From contig SCUU01000077.1 of assembly GCA_004297065.1 (NCBI GenBank), forward strand, positions 1 to 64,000: 64,000 nucleotides of DNA, written 5' to 3'. The notes below the pieces were generated by a model that was not told where the DNA came from, did no database searches, and saw only the letters and a program-made list of their open reading frames with translations. Below, in pieces: positions 21,631-34,509 of the stretch. The translations under genes were made by a program, and so were the position numbers. This stretch comes from Gallionellaceae bacterium. Its GTDB lineage: Bacteria > Pseudomonadota > Gammaproteobacteria > Burkholderiales > Gallionellaceae. Each line of letters starts with the position of its first letter. Within the stretch, counting starts at the first letter, position 1.

Positions 21631-22269
21631 CTAGCTCTTCACTTGATCGGCTTGTACTACGTCCGCCGCTTTTTTAGATGCCGGCATCGAGATCAGGCGC
21701 ACGCGATCTTTGCGTTGCACCTGCACCTGCTCGCTCGGATCCTGCTTCTTGCTGGTACGGCGATGACGCAAGGTCAGCGCGATAGCCGCTACGATAGCCA
21801 CCAGCAAAATCACTGCCGCCAACTCGAACGGGTACACGTAATCGGTATAGATCAAACGGCCCAATTCCTTGGTGTTGCTGTAATCCGCCGCGTGCTTGGC
21901 CAGATGCGCACCGGTCTCCGCAGTCTGCCGGCTACCCAGCACCCAGACCATCTCGAACACCATGAACGCGGCCAATACCGCCCCAATCGGAAACCAGCGC
22001 CAGAAGCCTTCTTTCAGCTCTTCCAAATTGATGTCCAGCATCATCACCACGAACAGGAACAGCACCATCACCGCACCGACATAGACCAGCACCAGCGTGA
22101 TCGCGAGGAACTCGGCCTCAAGCAGCATCCATATTCCGGCCATGCTGAAAAAGGCAAGCACCAGAAACAGCGCGGCATGCACCGGGTTGCGCGCGGTAAT
22201 GACGCGCAGACTGGCGAATACCGACAGCGCGGCAAAAAAATAAAAAGCGAATGTATCGATACCTATCAT
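21631..22269 (-). CDS. nuoJ: NADH-quinone oxidoreductase subunit J
   Basis: [36 protein letters not shown]. Confidence 0.93.
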   Translation of the reverse strand: MIGIDTFAFYFFAALSVFASLRVITARNPVHAALFLVLAFFSMAGIWMLLEAEFLAITLVLVYVGAVMVLFLFVVMMLDINLEELKEGFWRWFPIGAVLAAFMVFEMVWVLGSRQTAETGAHLAKHAADYSNTKELGRLIYTDYVYPFELAAVILLVAIVAAIALTLRHRRTSKKQDPSEQVQVQRKDRVRLISMPASKKAADVVQADQVKS

Positions 22270-22279
22270 GTCCTGATCC

Positions 22280-22768
22280 TTAACGGTATTTGGCGTCTGC
22301 CGCACGATCCTTGGCGATCTGCGCTTCGTGCTTTTCACCCACCGCCAGCAGCATCGGTTTGGTGTAGTACAAATCCCCGCGTTTTTCGCCGTGGTACTCC
22401 AGCACGCGCGTTTCCACGATGGCGTCAACCGGACAAGATTCTTCGCAGAAGCCGCAGAAAATGCACTTGGTCAAATCGATGTCGTACTGGGTAGTGCGGC
22501 GCGAACCGTCGCTGCGCTCGGCCACTTCGATCTTGATCGCCAGCGCCGGACAAACCGCTTCACAGAGTTTGCAGCCTATGCAGCGCTCCTCGCCATTGGC
22601 ATAACGCCGTTGCGCATGCAGGCCGCGGAAACGGAAACTTTGCGGCGTTTTCTCTTCCGGGTAATGCACCGTAATTTTGTGCGAGAACAGATGCTTTCCG
22701 GTCAGAGCCAAGCCCTTGAGCAGTTCGACCAGCATGAAGCTTTTAAAGAAATGCGTAATCTTGTCCAT
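22280..22768 (-). CDS. nuoI: NADH-quinone oxidoreductase subunit I
   Basis: Two 4Fe-4S motifs [12 protein letters not shown] and [12 protein letters not shown]. Confidence 0.95.
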   Translation of the reverse strand: MDKITHFFKSFMLVELLKGLALTGKHLFSHKITVHYPEEKTPQSFRFRGLHAQRRYANGEERCIGCKLCEAVCPALAIKIEVAERSDGSRRTTQYDIDLTKCIFCGFCEESCPVDAIVETRVLEYHGEKRGDLYYTKPMLLAVGEKHEAQIAKDRAADAKYR

Positions 22769-22776
22769 TTTCGTTC

Positions 22777-23829
22777 TCACCACAACCAATAGCGTGTTTG
22801 CATCCAAGCGGCAATGACCGCTACCCATACCAAAGTCAGCGGGATGAATACTTTCCAGCCCAGACGCATCAGTTGGTCATAGCGGTAACGCGGGAAGCTC
22901 GCGCGCAACCACAGGAACATGAACAGGAAGATCGACATTTTGGCCAGCAGCCAGAACAGACCCGGAATCTGGTTGAACGGCGCGGCATCAATCGGTGGCA
23001 ACCAGCCGCCGAGGAACAGCACCGTGGTCAATGCCGCGATCAAAATCATGTTGGCGTATTCGGCCAGGAAGAAGATCGCGAAGCCCATGCCGGAATATTC
23101 GGTATGGAAACCAGCCACAATGACCGACTCGTCTTCCGCCAGGTCGAACGGCGCGCGGTTGGTTTCGGCCACGCCGGCGATGAAGTACACCACGAACATC
23201 GGGAACAACGGGATGAAGTACCAACCCAGCAGGCCATAACCGTTTTGCTGGCCGCGCACGATGTCGCCGATGTTCATGCTTTGTGCCATCAGCAGCACGC
23301 ACACCAGCGCAAAACCCATCGCCAGTTCATACGAGACGATCTGCGCGGCGGAACGCAGCGAGCCGAGAAAAGCGTATTTGGAGTTGGATGCCCAACCGGC
23401 GATGATGACGCCGTACACACCGAGCGAGGTCATTGCCAGGATGTAGAGCAGACCGGCGTTCGCATTGGAAAGAACCAACCCGTCGCCAAACGGGATGACT
23501 GCCCAAGCGGCCAATGCGGGAGCAATCGACAATACCGGCGCGATGACAAACAGGAATTTGCTCGAGCCGGAAGGAATGATAATTTCCTTCATCAATAGCT
23601 TGATGCCGTCGGCGATGGGTTGCAGCAGACCATAGGGGCCGACCCGGTTCGGGCCGATACGATCCTGTATCAACCCCAACACTCTGCGTTCGGTATAAGT
23701 CAGATAGGCCACACCGAGCATCAGCGGTACCACGATCGCCACGATCTTGACCAAGACCCACACCAGCGGCCAAACCGGCCCGAGCAGACCCTGCCCCATC
23801 TGTTCTAGGGTTTGCAGTAACTCCATCAT
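22777..23829 (-). CDS. nuoH: NADH-quinone oxidoreductase subunit H
   Basis: [38 protein letters not shown]. Confidence 0.95.
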   Translation of the reverse strand: MMELLQTLEQMGQGLLGPVWPLVWVLVKIVAIVVPLMLGVAYLTYTERRVLGLIQDRIGPNRVGPYGLLQPIADGIKLLMKEIIIPSGSSKFLFVIAPVLSIAPALAAWAVIPFGDGLVLSNANAGLLYILAMTSLGVYGVIIAGWASNSKYAFLGSLRSAAQIVSYELAMGFALVCVLLMAQSMNIGDIVRGQQNGYGLLGWYFIPLFPMFVVYFIAGVAETNRAPFDLAEDESVIVAGFHTEYSGMGFAIFFLAEYANMILIAALTTVLFLGGWLPPIDAAPFNQIPGLFWLLAKMSIFLFMFLWLRASFPRYRYDQLMRLGWKVFIPLTLVWVAVIAAWMQTRYWLW

Positions 23830-26108
23830 GCGCGCTCCACTGTAATTGTTCCGAACATCGCCCCCAAGGCGGCGGTAACGCTATGGCCTGCGGCTACGCG
23901 CACCACACCCTTGGGCAGTTTGTCGTCGGCTGCCGCAATCAGGCTCACGCTCCCCTGGCCTTGGCTCACTTTGACCAGCGCACCGGATTGCACGCCCAGT
24001 TTTTTCAATTCGTCGCTGTGCAACCACGCCTGCGGCGCAGCGGCATCAGCCGTGGCCTGCAACGGTGCGGAACGGCGCACGACGGCATCCGTCGCATAAA
24101 TAGGCACATCGCTCACGCGCTGCAAACCAGTCGCCGCCGCAACCGCGTTGACTTCCACACCGTTGATGGCGTTACTCAATTTGGCGGCGACATCGATGCC
24201 TGTCAGCGCTTCGTCGCGCACGGCTTCGGAAGTGTCCTGCTCGAAACCGGAAACCTTGAGCAGGTTGCCCAGCACGCGCAGCACTTTCCAAGCCGGACGC
24301 GCTTCGCCCAAGGGCTTGACTGCGCCCTTGAAACTTTGCACGCGGCCTTCAGTGCTGATAAAAGTGCCGGAGGTTTCGGTAAACGGTGCGATAGGCAACA
24401 ACACATCGGCATAGCTTGTCGCATGGTGCTTGTAGGCGGACATGGCAATCACCAGATCGGCGGACTGCATCGCGGCCATCGCCTGTTGCGCATCGGCGGT
24501 ATCCAGTTCGGCTTCCACGTTCAGCAGCACATAGGCTTTGCGCGGTGCTGCCAGCATGGCGGCAGCATTCAAGCCCTGCGCTCCCGGCATGGCTTGTGCC
24601 AGATAAGCGCCGACACTGTTGGCCGCTTCGCCGATAAAACCGAATTTACCGTTGGTCGCAGCAGCGATCTGTTGCGCCAGCGCTTGCAGTTGTGCGGCTT
24701 GCGGGTGTTGCTGCGCAAAATTGCCCAACAACACAACCACGCGCTCGCCCGCAAGCAGATTGCCCGCGATACCGTCAGGCTGTTTCGCTTGCACGCCCCT
24801 GGCAACTTGAGCCATAACATCGACCAGCGCATCGGGTGCCACGATGGCCTTGTTCGCCATTTTCATCAGCAGGTCGTCGTCAGCGGAATGAATGATGTTA
24901 ACTTGCGCCCCCTTCTTGACTGCCTGGCGGATGCGCGCAGCCAGCAAGGGATGATCCTTGCGCAGGAAACTGCCCACGACCAGCAGGCGGTCGGCGCGGC
25001 TGATGTCGGCAATCGGCATACCCAGCCAAGGCGCTCCGGCTCGCTTGCCGTCGGCGCTGAAATCGGATTGGCGCAGGCGGAAATCGACGTTGTGGCTGCC
25101 GATGCCGCGCATGAGTTTTTGCAGCAGGTAGAGTTCTTCCAGCGTTGAATTTGCCGTCGCCAGCGCACCGACCTGCTCGGCACCGGCGCCGTTGGCGATG
25201 TGGCGCAAGCCGTTCGCGGCGTATTCCAGCGCAACTTGCCATTCCACCTCCACCCACTTGCCGTCCTGCTTAATCATCGGCTTGGTCAGGCGCTCGGCGG
25301 AATTCAAACCCTCATAAGCGAAGCGATCTTTGTCGGACAGCCAGCATTCGTTGATGTCTTCGTTTTCGATAGGCAGCACGCGCAACACGCGATTGTCCTT
25401 GGTCTGCACGGCGAGATTGCTGCCCAGGCTGTCATGCGCACTCACCGAGCGGCGGCGCGACAATTCCCAAGAACGGGCCTTGTAACGGAACGGTTTGCTG
25501 GTCAATGCGCCGACCGGGCACAGGTCGATCATGTTGCCGGAGAGTTCTGAATTCACCGTGCCAGACACGAAAGTCATGATCTCGGCATGTTCGCCGCGGA
25601 AGGCTTGACCCAGTTCCATCTGACCGGCGATCTCCTGGCCGAAACGCACACAGCGCGTGCAGTTGATGCAGCGGCTCATTTCTTCGGCAGACACCAGCGG
25701 ACCGATGTCTTTGCCCAACACAGTGCGCTTCTCTTCGTGGTAACGCGAAGCACCGCCGCCGTAGCCGACCGACATATCCTGCAACATGCATTCGCCGCCC
25801 TGATCGCAGATCGGGCAATCCAGCGGGTGGTTCACCAGCAGGAATTCCATCACGCCTTTTTGCGCTTTCACGGCCTGCGCGGAGGCGGTCAGTACTTTCA
25901 TGCCCTCGGCCACCGGCGTGGCGCACGCAGGCAACGGCTTGGGCGCTTTCTCAACCTGCACCAGACACATGCGGCAGTTCGCCGCGATAGATAGTTTTTT
26001 ATGGTAGCAAAAGTGCGGAATGCTGATACCTGCCTGATGCGCGGCCTCAATCACGGTCGTCCCGTTTTCCGTTTCGATGCGTTTGCCGTCGATTTCGATG
26101 TTGATCAT
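23826..26108 (-). CDS. nuoG: NADH-quinone oxidoreductase subunit G
   Basis: [50 protein letters not shown]. Confidence 0.95.
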   Translation of the reverse strand: MINIEIDGKRIETENGTTVIEAAHQAGISIPHFCYHKKLSIAANCRMCLVQVEKAPKPLPACATPVAEGMKVLTASAQAVKAQKGVMEFLLVNHPLDCPICDQGGECMLQDMSVGYGGGASRYHEEKRTVLGKDIGPLVSAEEMSRCINCTRCVRFGQEIAGQMELGQAFRGEHAEIMTFVSGTVNSELSGNMIDLCPVGALTSKPFRYKARSWELSRRRSVSAHDSLGSNLAVQTKDNRVLRVLPIENEDINECWLSDKDRFAYEGLNSAERLTKPMIKQDGKWVEVEWQVALEYAANGLRHIANGAGAEQVGALATANSTLEELYLLQKLMRGIGSHNVDFRLRQSDFSADGKRAGAPWLGMPIADISRADRLLVVGSFLRKDHPLLAARIRQAVKKGAQVNIIHSADDDLLMKMANKAIVAPDALVDVMAQVARGVQAKQPDGIAGNLLAGERVVVLLGNFAQQHPQAAQLQALAQQIAAATNGKFGFIGEAANSVGAYLAQAMPGAQGLNAAAMLAAPRKAYVLLNVEAELDTADAQQAMAAMQSADLVIAMSAYKHHATSYADVLLPIAPFTETSGTFISTEGRVQSFKGAVKPLGEARPAWKVLRVLGNLLKVSGFEQDTSEAVRDEALTGIDVAAKLSNAINGVEVNAVAAATGLQRVSDVPIYATDAVVRRSAPLQATADAAAPQAWLHSDELKKLGVQSGALVKVSQGQGSVSLIAAADDKLPKGVVRVAAGHSVTAALGAMFGTITVERA

Positions 26109-26122
26109 TGCGTATCCGTCCG

Positions 26123-27388
26123 TTACACCAAGCAGCGCTTGTGTTCGATGTGATATTCGAATTCCTTGCGGAAATGCTTGAGCATGCCCTGCACCGGCCA
26201 AGCGGCCGCATCACCCAATGCACAGATGGTGCGACCCGCGATGTTTTCACACAGATCCAGCAGCATATCCAGATCCTCCGGTTTGCCCTCACCGTGCTCG
26301 ATGCGATGCACGATGCGGTACAGCCAGCCGGTGCCTTCGCGGCAGGGTGTGCATTGGCCGCAGGATTCTTCGTAGTAGAAATAGGACAGACGCTCCAGCG
26401 CCTTGACCATGCAAGTGGTCTCGTCCATCACAATGACCGCGCCCGTGCCCAGATAGGAACCCGCCTTCTGGATGGAGTCGAAGTCCATGTTCAGGTCCAT
26501 CATGATTTCACCCGGCAACACCGGCATGGATGAACCGCCCGGAATCACCGCCTTCAGCCTGTTGCCGCCGCGCACGCCGCCCGCCATTTCCAGCAGCTTC
26601 TTGAATGGCGTTCCCAGCGGCACTTCAAAGTTACCCGGATTGTTCACATGGCCCGACACCGAGAACAGCTTGATGCCGCCGCTATTCGGTACGCCCAGGT
26701 CGGCAAACTTTTGTCCGCCGTTATTGATGATGTAGGGGATGCTGGCGAAAGTTTCGGTGTTGTTGATCGTGGTCGGTTTGCCGTACAGGCCGAAACTGGC
26801 GGGAAAAGGCGGCTTGAAGCGCGGCTGGCCTTTCTTGCCTTCGATAGACTCCAGCAACGCAGTCTCTTCGCCGCACACATAGGCGCCATAGCCCAGATGG
26901 TTGTGCAGATCGAATTCAAAACCCGAACCGAGAATATTTTTACCGAGGTAGCCGGCCTTGCGCGCCTCTTCGCAAGCCGCTTCCATGCGTTCGTAAGCTT
27001 CGAATATCTCACCATGCACGTAGTTGTAACCGGTCTTGACATTCATGGCGTAGGCCGCAATGGCCATACCTTCGATCAGCAGGTGCGGGTTGAAACGCAG
27101 GATATCACGGTCCTTGCAGGTTCCCGGCTCGCCCTCATCCGAGTTGCACACCAGATATTTATCGCCCTGATAGTTGCGCGGCATGAAGCTCCACTTCAGC
27201 CCCGTGGGGAATCCCGCACCACCGCGACCGCGCAACCCCGAAGCCTTGACTTCGGCAATGATCGCTTCCGGCAACATCTTTTCGGTAATGACCTTGCGCA
27301 AAGCCTGATAGCCGCCGACCTTCAGATAGTTCTCCAGCGTCCACGGCTGATCGAAATGCAGGGTGTTCAAAATGATAGGGGCGCTCAT
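26123..27388 (-). CDS. nuoF: NADH-quinone oxidoreductase subunit F
   Basis: [36 protein letters not shown]. Confidence 0.95.
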   Translation of the reverse strand: MSAPIILNTLHFDQPWTLENYLKVGGYQALRKVITEKMLPEAIIAEVKASGLRGRGGAGFPTGLKWSFMPRNYQGDKYLVCNSDEGEPGTCKDRDILRFNPHLLIEGMAIAAYAMNVKTGYNYVHGEIFEAYERMEAACEEARKAGYLGKNILGSGFEFDLHNHLGYGAYVCGEETALLESIEGKKGQPRFKPPFPASFGLYGKPTTINNTETFASIPYIINNGGQKFADLGVPNSGGIKLFSVSGHVNNPGNFEVPLGTPFKKLLEMAGGVRGGNRLKAVIPGGSSMPVLPGEIMMDLNMDFDSIQKAGSYLGTGAVIVMDETTCMVKALERLSYFYYEESCGQCTPCREGTGWLYRIVHRIEHGEGKPEDLDMLLDLCENIAGRTICALGDAAAWPVQGMLKHFRKEFEYHIEHKRCLV

Positions 27389-27882
27389 TGCCTGCCTCCT
27401 TTGCTACCGGCTTCAAGCTCCGCCAGAATCTGGTCGATTTTTTCTCCAGTCAAACGGCCACACAGTTTTTTGTTGTTGATCGTAAACATCGGGGCATCCA
27501 CACAAGCGCCCATACATTCGCCTTCGCGCAAACCGAATTTGCCGTCGGCGGTAATCTCGCCCAAGCCAATACCCAATTTATTCTTGAGGTGCATCAGCGT
27601 TTCATGCACACCGCCGAGCTGGCAGGACAGGTTGGTGCATACCGTCAGCGTGTATTCCCCCATCGGCTTGAGCTTATACATGTGGTAGAACGTGGCCACT
27701 TCATACACGGCCATCTGCGGCATACCCAGATAAGCGGCAATATCGGCCATGTCTTCCGGGGCGATCCAGCCTTTCTCATCCTGTACGAAGCGCAAAGCGG
27801 CCATCACTGCCGACTGCTTTTGCTCCGCCGGATATTTCTGGAGTTCGCGGTCTATTTTTTCTTGAATTTGATCGGATAACAT
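27385..27882 (-). CDS. nuoE: NADH-quinone oxidoreductase subunit E
   Basis: 2Fe-2S thioredoxin-like subunit; [12 protein letters not shown]...[12 protein letters not shown]. Confidence 0.93.
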   Translation of the reverse strand: MLSDQIQEKIDRELQKYPAEQKQSAVMAALRFVQDEKGWIAPEDMADIAAYLGMPQMAVYEVATFYHMYKLKPMGEYTLTVCTNLSCQLGGVHETLMHLKNKLGIGLGEITADGKFGLREGECMGACVDAPMFTINNKKLCGRLTGEKIDQILAELEAGSKGGRQ

Positions 27883-29135
27883 CAGCGGTCTATCTCTCCA
27901 AAAACGATGTCCTGTGTGCCGATGATTGCCACCACGTCCGCAAGCATGTGGCCGCGGGACATCTCATCCAAACCCGCCAAGTGCGGGTAACCCGGCGCAC
28001 GGATCTTCATACGATATGGCTTGTTCGCACCATCTGAAACCATGTAAATACCGAACTCGCCCTTGGGATGCTCCACCGCCGCATAAACCTCGCCAACCGG
28101 TACATGCATACCCTCGGTGAACAGCTTGAAGTGATGGATCAGCTCTTCCATATTCTGCTTCATCGCTTCGCGCTGGGGCGGTGCGAATTTGTGATTTTCG
28201 GTAATCACCGGTCCCGGATTTTTGCGCAGCCATTCGACACACTGTTTGATGATGCGGTTCGCCTGGCGCATCTCTTCGACGCGCACCAGATAACGGTCGT
28301 AACAATCGCCTTCTACACCGACCGGAATATCAAAATCCATACGGTCATACACCTCATAAGGCTGCTTCTTGCGCAGATCCCAAGCCACGCCTGAGCCGCG
28401 CAACATAGGGCCGGTAAAGCCCATCGCCAAAGCGCGCTCGGGGGAGACGACGCCGATACCGACTGTGCGCTGTTTCCAGATGCGATTGTCGGTCAGCAGT
28501 GTCTCATATTCATCCACGCATCCCGGAAAACGCTGGGTAAAGTCATCCAGGAAGTCGAGCATCGAACCCTGGCGATTTTCGTTCATGCGTCTGATTGCCG
28601 ACTCATTGTGAATCTTCGATGCCTGGTACTGCGGCATGGTGTCCGGCAAATCGCGGTATACCCCGCCAGGACGGTAATAGGCCGCATGCATACGCGCGCC
28701 GGATACGGCCTCGTACACATCCATCAAATCTTCGCGTTCGCGGAAGGTGTAGAACATGGGCGACATCGCGCCGAGGTCGAGGGCGTGCGCGCCCAGCCAG
28801 AGCAGGTGGTTCAGAATGCGCGTGATTTCGTCGAACATCACGCGGATATACTGGGCGCGTAGCGGCACTTCGATGCCGGCCAGCTTTTCGATTGCCATCA
28901 CGTACGCGTGTTCGTTGCACATCATGGAAACATAATCCAGGCGATCCATATAGGGCACGGACTGCAAGAAGGTTTTATGCTCCGCCAATTTTTCCGTGGC
29001 ACGATGCAGCAGGCCGATGTGCGGATCGGCGCGCTCGACCACTTCGCCATCCAGCTCCAATACCAAGCGCAAAACACCGTGCGCAGCCGGATGCTGCGGG
29101 CCAAAGTTCATTGTGTAATTTTTAATTTCAGGCAT
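27882..29135 (-). CDS. nuoD: NADH-quinone oxidoreductase subunit D
   Basis: [25 protein letters not shown]...DIVFGEIDR. Confidence 0.95.
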   Translation of the reverse strand: MPEIKNYTMNFGPQHPAAHGVLRLVLELDGEVVERADPHIGLLHRATEKLAEHKTFLQSVPYMDRLDYVSMMCNEHAYVMAIEKLAGIEVPLRAQYIRVMFDEITRILNHLLWLGAHALDLGAMSPMFYTFREREDLMDVYEAVSGARMHAAYYRPGGVYRDLPDTMPQYQASKIHNESAIRRMNENRQGSMLDFLDDFTQRFPGCVDEYETLLTDNRIWKQRTVGIGVVSPERALAMGFTGPMLRGSGVAWDLRKKQPYEVYDRMDFDIPVGVEGDCYDRYLVRVEEMRQANRIIKQCVEWLRKNPGPVITENHKFAPPQREAMKQNMEELIHHFKLFTEGMHVPVGEVYAAVEHPKGEFGIYMVSDGANKPYRMKIRAPGYPHLAGLDEMSRGHMLADVVAIIGTQDIVFGEIDR

Positions 29136-29157
29136 TACGATTCCCTTGCACTTAATC

Positions 29158-29799
29158 TCAGTGACGACTGTAATTTTCTTCGCGGATGGAGCGCGGAGTC
29201 ACTTCGCGGGGCTCCACAGTGACAGGTGAATAGACCACACGCCGCTGCTCGGCGTCGTAATGCATTTCAACATGCCCGGACAACGGGAAGTCTTTGCGGA
29301 ACGGATTGCCGACAAAACCATAGTCGGTAAGAATACGGCGCAAATCGGTGTGCCCCAGGAACACGATCCCGTACAAGTCGAAAGCTTCGCGCTCAAACCA
29401 GTTGGCCGAGGACCACACTTCCACGACAGAATCCAGCACTGGCATGGCATCATCACCGGCAAACACTTTCACGCGCAAGCGCGCATTATTAGCCACCGAC
29501 AGCAAATGATAAACCACGGCAAAGCGCTGCTTGAATGGATTGCTGCCGGCATCATCCGCACTCAGATAAACGCCGCCATCAGACACCTCGCTGCCGTAAG
29601 TGGAGTAATCGATACCGCATAGATCAATCAATTGCTCGAAGCCGAATTTTGCATCATCGCGCAGCCGCGCGAACACGCTCCGCATATCGGCGGCACCAAC
29701 CACCATGGTCAATTCGCCCAGCCTGTTTTCCAGGCTCACCATCTGATCGGCGAATACCTCTTTCAAACGCTCACTCAGCATATTCAAATCGTCGGCCAT
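29158..29799 (-). CDS. nuoC: NADH-quinone oxidoreductase subunit C
   Basis: [46 protein letters not shown]. Confidence 0.95.
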   Translation of the reverse strand: MADDLNMLSERLKEVFADQMVSLENRLGELTMVVGAADMRSVFARLRDDAKFGFEQLIDLCGIDYSTYGSEVSDGGVYLSADDAGSNPFKQRFAVVYHLLSVANNARLRVKVFAGDDAMPVLDSVVEVWSSANWFEREAFDLYGIVFLGHTDLRRILTDYGFVGNPFRKDFPLSGHVEMHYDAEQRRVVYSPVTVEPREVTPRSIREENYSRH

Positions 29800-29806
29800 G
29801 TTTATC

Positions 29807-30286
29807 CTAACGCGCAATGGTGTTGGTTCGGTTGATCTTGTTTTGCAACTGGATCAAGCCATACAGCAATGCTTCGGCGGTAGGGGGACAACCGGGAACA
29901 TAAATATCCACCGGCACAATACGGTCGCAGCCGCGCACCACCGAGTAGGAGTAATGATAGTAACCGCCGCCGTTGGCACACGAACCCATGGAAATCACGT
30001 AGCGCGGCTCGGCCATTTGGTCATAAACCTTACGCAACGCCGGTGCCATTTTGTTGCACAGCGTACCCGCCACTATCATCAAGTCAGACTGCCGCGGACT
30101 GGGACGAAAAACTTCGGCACCGAAGCGGGAAAGGTCATAACGGGAAGCCACCACATGCATCATTTCCACCGCACAACAGGCCAGGCCGAAGGTCATCGGC
30201 CACAGCGAGCCAGTACGGGTGTAGTTGATGACCGTATCCAGCGAAGTGGTGACAAACCCCTTCTCAAGAACGCCTTCTATTCCCAT
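29807..30286 (-). CDS. nuoB: NADH-quinone oxidoreductase subunit B
   Basis: [38 protein letters not shown]. Confidence 0.95.
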   Translation of the reverse strand: MGIEGVLEKGFVTTSLDTVINYTRTGSLWPMTFGLACCAVEMMHVVASRYDLSRFGAEVFRPSPRQSDLMIVAGTLCNKMAPALRKVYDQMAEPRYVISMGSCANGGGYYHYSYSVVRGCDRIVPVDIYVPGCPPTAEALLYGLIQLQNKINRTNTIAR

Positions 30287-30633
30287 TCCAACGCCCCTTT
30301 CATCCATTCATAGACAAAGCCCACAACCAGAATCCCCAGGAAAATCATCATGGACAAAAAGCCGAACATACCGATCTCCTTAAGCACCACAGCCCAAGGA
30401 AACAGGAAAGCGATTTCAAGGTCGAACAAAATAAACAGGATCGCCACCAAGTAGTAGCGCACATCGAATTTCATACGAGCATCTTCGAAAGCTTCGAAGC
30501 CACACTCATATGGAGAAAGCTTGGCACTATCAGGACGATGTGGCGCAGCGAATCTCCCCAAAATCAAAGGGATAACCCCAATAGCCAAGCCCACACAGAT
30601 AAACAACAGGACTGGAAAATAGTTTTCCAACAT
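30277..30633 (-). CDS. nuoA: NADH-quinone oxidoreductase subunit A
   Basis: [42 protein letters not shown]. Confidence 0.95.
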   Translation of the reverse strand: MLENYFPVLLFICVGLAIGVIPLILGRFAAPHRPDSAKLSPYECGFEAFEDARMKFDVRYYLVAILFILFDLEIAFLFPWAVVLKEIGMFGFLSMMIFLGILVVGFVYEWMKGALEWE

Positions 30634-30731
30634 ACTGAGCCTCCCCCTCTGCACGCAGTGCCGCAAAAGACACTACATGGCTCTCTAGTTTATTTTAACC
30701 AACCAAAATCTAGGTGCTTTGGTTCAACTTC

Positions 30732-30818
30732 TGGTGCGGGGCAAGGGACTCGAACCCTCACGTCCTTTCGGACACAGCCACCTCAAGGCTGCGCGTCTAC
30801 CAATTCCGCCAACTCCGC
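30732..30818 (-). tRNA. tRNA-Leu (anticodon GAG), CCA encoded
   Basis: GCGGAGTTGGCGGAATTGGTAGACGCGCAGCC-TTGAGGT-GGCTG...GTTCGAGTCCCTTGCCCCGCACCA. Confidence 0.95.
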
Positions 30819-30841
30819 ATGTTTCTTTAAATTATTATGTT

Positions 30842-31189
30842 TTATCTAGGCACTTCTTTTGACTTTGAGCCCACAGGATCAACAGCCGCAGGCACGGGCG
30901 AAGCCTGTTGCACCGATTTGCTTTGCCCAATCTTATCCATCACACCCTGGCTTTGCGGAGGGTGCGCATAGATATAAGTCAACGAAAGACTGGTAACAAA
31001 AAAGATGGTAGCCGCCACAGCCGTGCTCCGGCTCAGAAAATTTGCAGAACCACTGGAGCCAAACAAACTTCCTGCCGAACCGGTACCAAACGCCGCACCC
31101 ATATCGGCACCTTTACCATGCTGAATAAGAACAAGACCAATCAACACAACTGCAGTCACTACATGAACAATCCAGACTAATGTTTCCAC
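30842..31189 (-). CDS. secG: Preprotein translocase subunit SecG
   Basis: LIGLVLIQHGKGADMGAAFGTGSAGSLFGSSGSANFLSRSTA; adjacent to tpiA. Confidence 0.95.
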   Translation of the reverse strand: METLVWIVHVVTAVVLIGLVLIQHGKGADMGAAFGTGSAGSLFGSSGSANFLSRSTAVAATIFFVTSLSLTYIYAHPPQSQGVMDKIGQSKSVQQASPVPAAVDPVGSKSKEVPR

Positions 31190-31252
31190 TCACCACTCCA
31201 AAAAATCAATTTTTCAGCAATTCAAGCACCGTTACACGACACTCAAGCAGAA

Positions 31253-32008
31253 TTATTTTTGCGCCGCGCGACAAATCGCAACAAAATCGTCTGCCAGCAA
31301 AGATGCGCCACCGATCAATCCGCCGTCGATATCCGGCATGGCAAACAACTCCGCCGCATTAGCGGTCTTTACGCTACCGCCGTAGAGTATACACAAACAC
31401 TGCGCAACCTGACTATCCTGTTTCGCGACTCTTTGCCGGATAAAAGCATGAACAGCCTGCGCCTGTTCCGGCGAAGCAGTCTTGCCCGTACCGATTGCCC
31501 ACACCGGCTCATAAGCCACAACTGCCTTGACTACCCCCTGAGCACCCGATCGATCCAGCACCGCATCCAACTGAGTTGCGATCACCTGCTCCGTCACTCC
31601 GGCTTCGCGTTCAGCCAACGTTTCTCCGACACAAAAAATGGGCGTCAAACCAGCCCTTACGGCAGCATCAAATTTTGCCGCCACCATTTCATTAGTCTCA
31701 TGATACAAAGCACGGCGCTCAGAATGCCCAACAATCACGTAGCGGCAACCAAAATCGGCCAACATTCCCGCTGCCACCTCGCCGGTAAATGCGCCTTCGG
31801 CATGCTGACTGAGATTCTGGGCTCCCCATGCAACATTACTGCCTTGCAATGTGGACTGCAGCTGAGACAGGTAAGGATAAGGGGAGCACACCGCAAAATC
31901 CGCCCCCTTAAATGCGCTCACACCGGCCACAACTCCTTGCAACAACGCTTTATTGGAAGCCAAACGGCCATACATTTTCCAATTTCCGACGACTAATTTG
32001 CGGCGCAT
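31253..32008 (-). CDS. tpiA: Triosephosphate isomerase
   Basis: [13 protein letters not shown]...[10 protein letters not shown]...[21 protein letters not shown]. Confidence 0.97.
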   Translation of the reverse strand: MRRKLVVGNWKMYGRLASNKALLQGVVAGVSAFKGADFAVCSPYPYLSQLQSTLQGSNVAWGAQNLSQHAEGAFTGEVAAGMLADFGCRYVIVGHSERRALYHETNEMVAAKFDAAVRAGLTPIFCVGETLAEREAGVTEQVIATQLDAVLDRSGAQGVVKAVVAYEPVWAIGTGKTASPEQAQAVHAFIRQRVAKQDSQVAQCLCILYGGSVKTANAAELFAMPDIDGGLIGGASLLADDFVAICRAAQK

Positions 32009-32355
32009 CCGATTATTTCCCCACTGCCTAGAAAGGTGCGAATCGTACCCGCGAAAACCAGAACGGTCAATCTCGCCAATAGGCCTATAATAAAGCACCC
32101 CGCACCAAGCCACGGGGTATTAACTTCGCTCTTCAAGTCGCTGGCTTTCAGCCGGACTTCGCCGCAAGCGGCGGGGAATTCGACCCAGAAAGACTAAAAC
32201 AATGGCATTGCGCGCCCCCCGCGCTTGACAGAGGACAGAATGCCTCGCCCATCCGTGTGTAATAATTATGCAACACGCCTTATATATGATTCGGATCGCT
32301 GATAAACGGCATGTAACAGAGCAATGCAACCTAAAACACTACTTCAGGAGAAACC

Positions 32356-33402
32356 ATGAATAAATTGAATCGTCTTCTCAGCGGGATCGGCCTGGCTACC
32401 GCACTGCTGACCGCCGGCACAGCTTTTGCCGCCGACATCACAGGTGCGGGCGCCACGTTCCCTTACCCAGTCTATGCAAAATGGGCCGAAGCATACAAAG
32501 CTCAAACCGGTATCGGCTTGAACTACCAATCCATCGGCTCCGGTGGCGGCATCAAGCAAATCAAGGCCAAGACCGTAAGTTTTGGTGCCACCGACGCCCC
32601 GCTTAATCAAAACGACTTGGGAATGGCCGGACTGGCCCAATTCCCAACCGTCATGGGCGGCGTGGTTCCTGTTATCAATGTAGAAGGCATCGCTCCCGGT
32701 CAATTGAAACTCACGAGCGAAACACTGGCTGGCATTTATCTCGGCAAGATCAAAAAATGGAACGATCCCAAGATCGCCGCAGAAAACAAAGATGCCGCCC
32801 TGCCAGATGCCGGTATCAATGTAGTTTACCGCTCCGATGGCTCCGGCACCTCCTTTATCTTCACGACTTACCTGTCTCAAGTCAGCACTGAATGGCTCCG
32901 CGGCGTTGGCGCATCCACTTCGGTATCTTGGCCTGTAGGCATGGGCGGCAAGGGGAATGAAGGCGTTGCATCAAACGTCAAGAGCATCAAGAACTCGATC
33001 GGTTACGTCGAGTATGCTTATGCGCTGCAAAATAAGATGACGCACGTGCAATTGAAGAACCGTGACGGTCAATACGTCAGCCCGGAGGCGGCCAACTTCA
33101 AAGCGGCGGCAGCAAACGCAAAATGGAAAGCCGACGAAGGTTTCTACCTGATCCTCACCAACCAACCGGGCAAGGAAAGCTGGCCCATCACTGGCGCGAC
33201 CTTCATCCTGATGCACACCAGCCAGGACAAGGCCGAAGCGGCCAAGGAAGTCCTGAAATTTTTTGACTGGGCATACAGCAATGGCGACAAACTGGCATCC
33301 GATCTGGACTACGTGCCGTTGCCGGAAAATGTCGTAAAGATGATCCGCGCTTCCTGGACATCGCAAATCAAAGATGCTCACGGCAAAGCTGTCTGGCACT
33401 AA
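32356..33402 (+). CDS. pstS: Phosphate ABC transporter substrate-binding protein
   Basis: ADITGAGATFPYPVYAKWAEAYK...YRSDGSGTSFIFTTYL. Confidence 0.97.
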   Translation: MNKLNRLLSGIGLATALLTAGTAFAADITGAGATFPYPVYAKWAEAYKAQTGIGLNYQSIGSGGGIKQIKAKTVSFGATDAPLNQNDLGMAGLAQFPTVMGGVVPVINVEGIAPGQLKLTSETLAGIYLGKIKKWNDPKIAAENKDAALPDAGINVVYRSDGSGTSFIFTTYLSQVSTEWLRGVGASTSVSWPVGMGGKGNEGVASNVKSIKNSIGYVEYAYALQNKMTHVQLKNRDGQYVSPEAANFKAAAANAKWKADEGFYLILTNQPGKESWPITGATFILMHTSQDKAEAAKEVLKFFDWAYSNGDKLASDLDYVPLPENVVKMIRASWTSQIKDAHGKAVWH

Positions 33403-33451
33403 TCCGACCTGGGAATCGCCAAGCTAAACCGGCGTATTCCCTTGTATAATT

Positions 33452-33517
33452 CGAGGGGGTTTTGGCCCCCTCGCATTTTGGAAATTGGTTTTCGGCAAGC
33501 CGAGAACAATTTCCAAA
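33452..33517 (+). promoter_or_regulatory. Two adjacent stem-loops in the pstS-pstC intergenic region
   Basis: cgagggggttttggccccctcg (8-bp stem) and ggaaattggttttcggcaagccgagaacaatttcc. Confidence 0.6.
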
Positions 33518-33543
33518 ACTTGAATGAATAACTCAAAAAAACC

Positions 33544-34506
33544 ATGCCTAAGCCTTTGCTCGATAGCCGCTTGAAGCGACAAAATTTGCTGGACATCTTG
33601 TTCCGTAGCATTACCCGTCTTTCTGCGATCGCCGTGCTTGTCTTGCTGATCGCCATCATCCTCTCGCTGATCATCGGCAGCATGCCGGCAATCAGCGCGT
33701 TCGGCTTGGGGTTTTTGACCAGTTCCGAGTGGAACCCGGTTACCGAGCGGTTCGGCGCGCTGGTTCCGATAGTGGGTACGCTGGCCACTGCCACTATTGC
33801 ATTGCTGATCGCCATCCCAGTCAGCTTTGGCATCGCCCTGTTCCTGACCGAGCTTTCACCCCAATGGTTGCGTCGCCCATTAGGCATCGCCATCGAATTG
33901 CTCGCCGGCATCCCCAGCATCATTTACGGCATGTGGGGGCTGTTCATTTTCGTGCCATTGTTTGCCGAACATATCGAACCCTGGATCAACGGACATCTGG
34001 GACAAGTGCCTCTCATCTCACCCCTTTTCACCGGGCCGAACATGGGCATCAGCGTGCTGGCTGCGGGCATCATCTTGGCCATCATGGTTATCCCGTTCAT
34101 CGCCTCGGTGATGCGCGATGTGTTCGATGTCGTACCTTCGTTGCTCAAAGAATCGGCCTATGGGCTGGGTGCCACCACCTGGGAAGTGGTGTACCAAGTC
34201 GTACTACCCTACACCAAGATCGGCGTGGTCGGCGGCATCATGCTCGGCCTGGGGCGCGCCCTCGGCGAAACCATGGCCGTCACCTTTGTCATCGGCAATG
34301 CGCACAGACTCAACGCATCGCTACTTGAGCCGGGCAACAGTATCTCTTCCGCACTGGCAAATGAATTTACCGAAGCAGTCGGCGACTTGTACACCTCGGC
34401 GCTGATCGAGCTCGGCCTGATCCTGTTCTTCATCACCTTCGTCGTACTTTCGCTCGCCCGCCTCATGCTCTACAAGCTGGGGCAGAGTGAAGGTCGGAGC
34501 GCATAA
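33544..34506 (+). CDS. pstC: Phosphate ABC transporter permease PstC
   Basis: Membrane permease with [18 protein letters not shown] motif. Confidence 0.95.
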   Translation: MPKPLLDSRLKRQNLLDILFRSITRLSAIAVLVLLIAIILSLIIGSMPAISAFGLGFLTSSEWNPVTERFGALVPIVGTLATATIALLIAIPVSFGIALFLTELSPQWLRRPLGIAIELLAGIPSIIYGMWGLFIFVPLFAEHIEPWINGHLGQVPLISPLFTGPNMGISVLAAGIILAIMVIPFIASVMRDVFDVVPSLLKESAYGLGATTWEVVYQVVLPYTKIGVVGGIMLGLGRALGETMAVTFVIGNAHRLNASLLEPGNSISSALANEFTEAVGDLYTSALIELGLILFFITFVVLSLARLMLYKLGQSEGRSA

Positions 34507-34509
34507 ATT

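Noticed and set aside
25290-25320. Possible family B copy in nuoG (gcggaattcaaacc)
   Set aside because: It encodes [11 protein letters not shown], native conserved NuoG sequence; no palindrome.
32240-32355. Pho box upstream of pstS
   Set aside because: tgtaacagagcaatgcaac only loosely resembles the consensus; too weak to call by eye.
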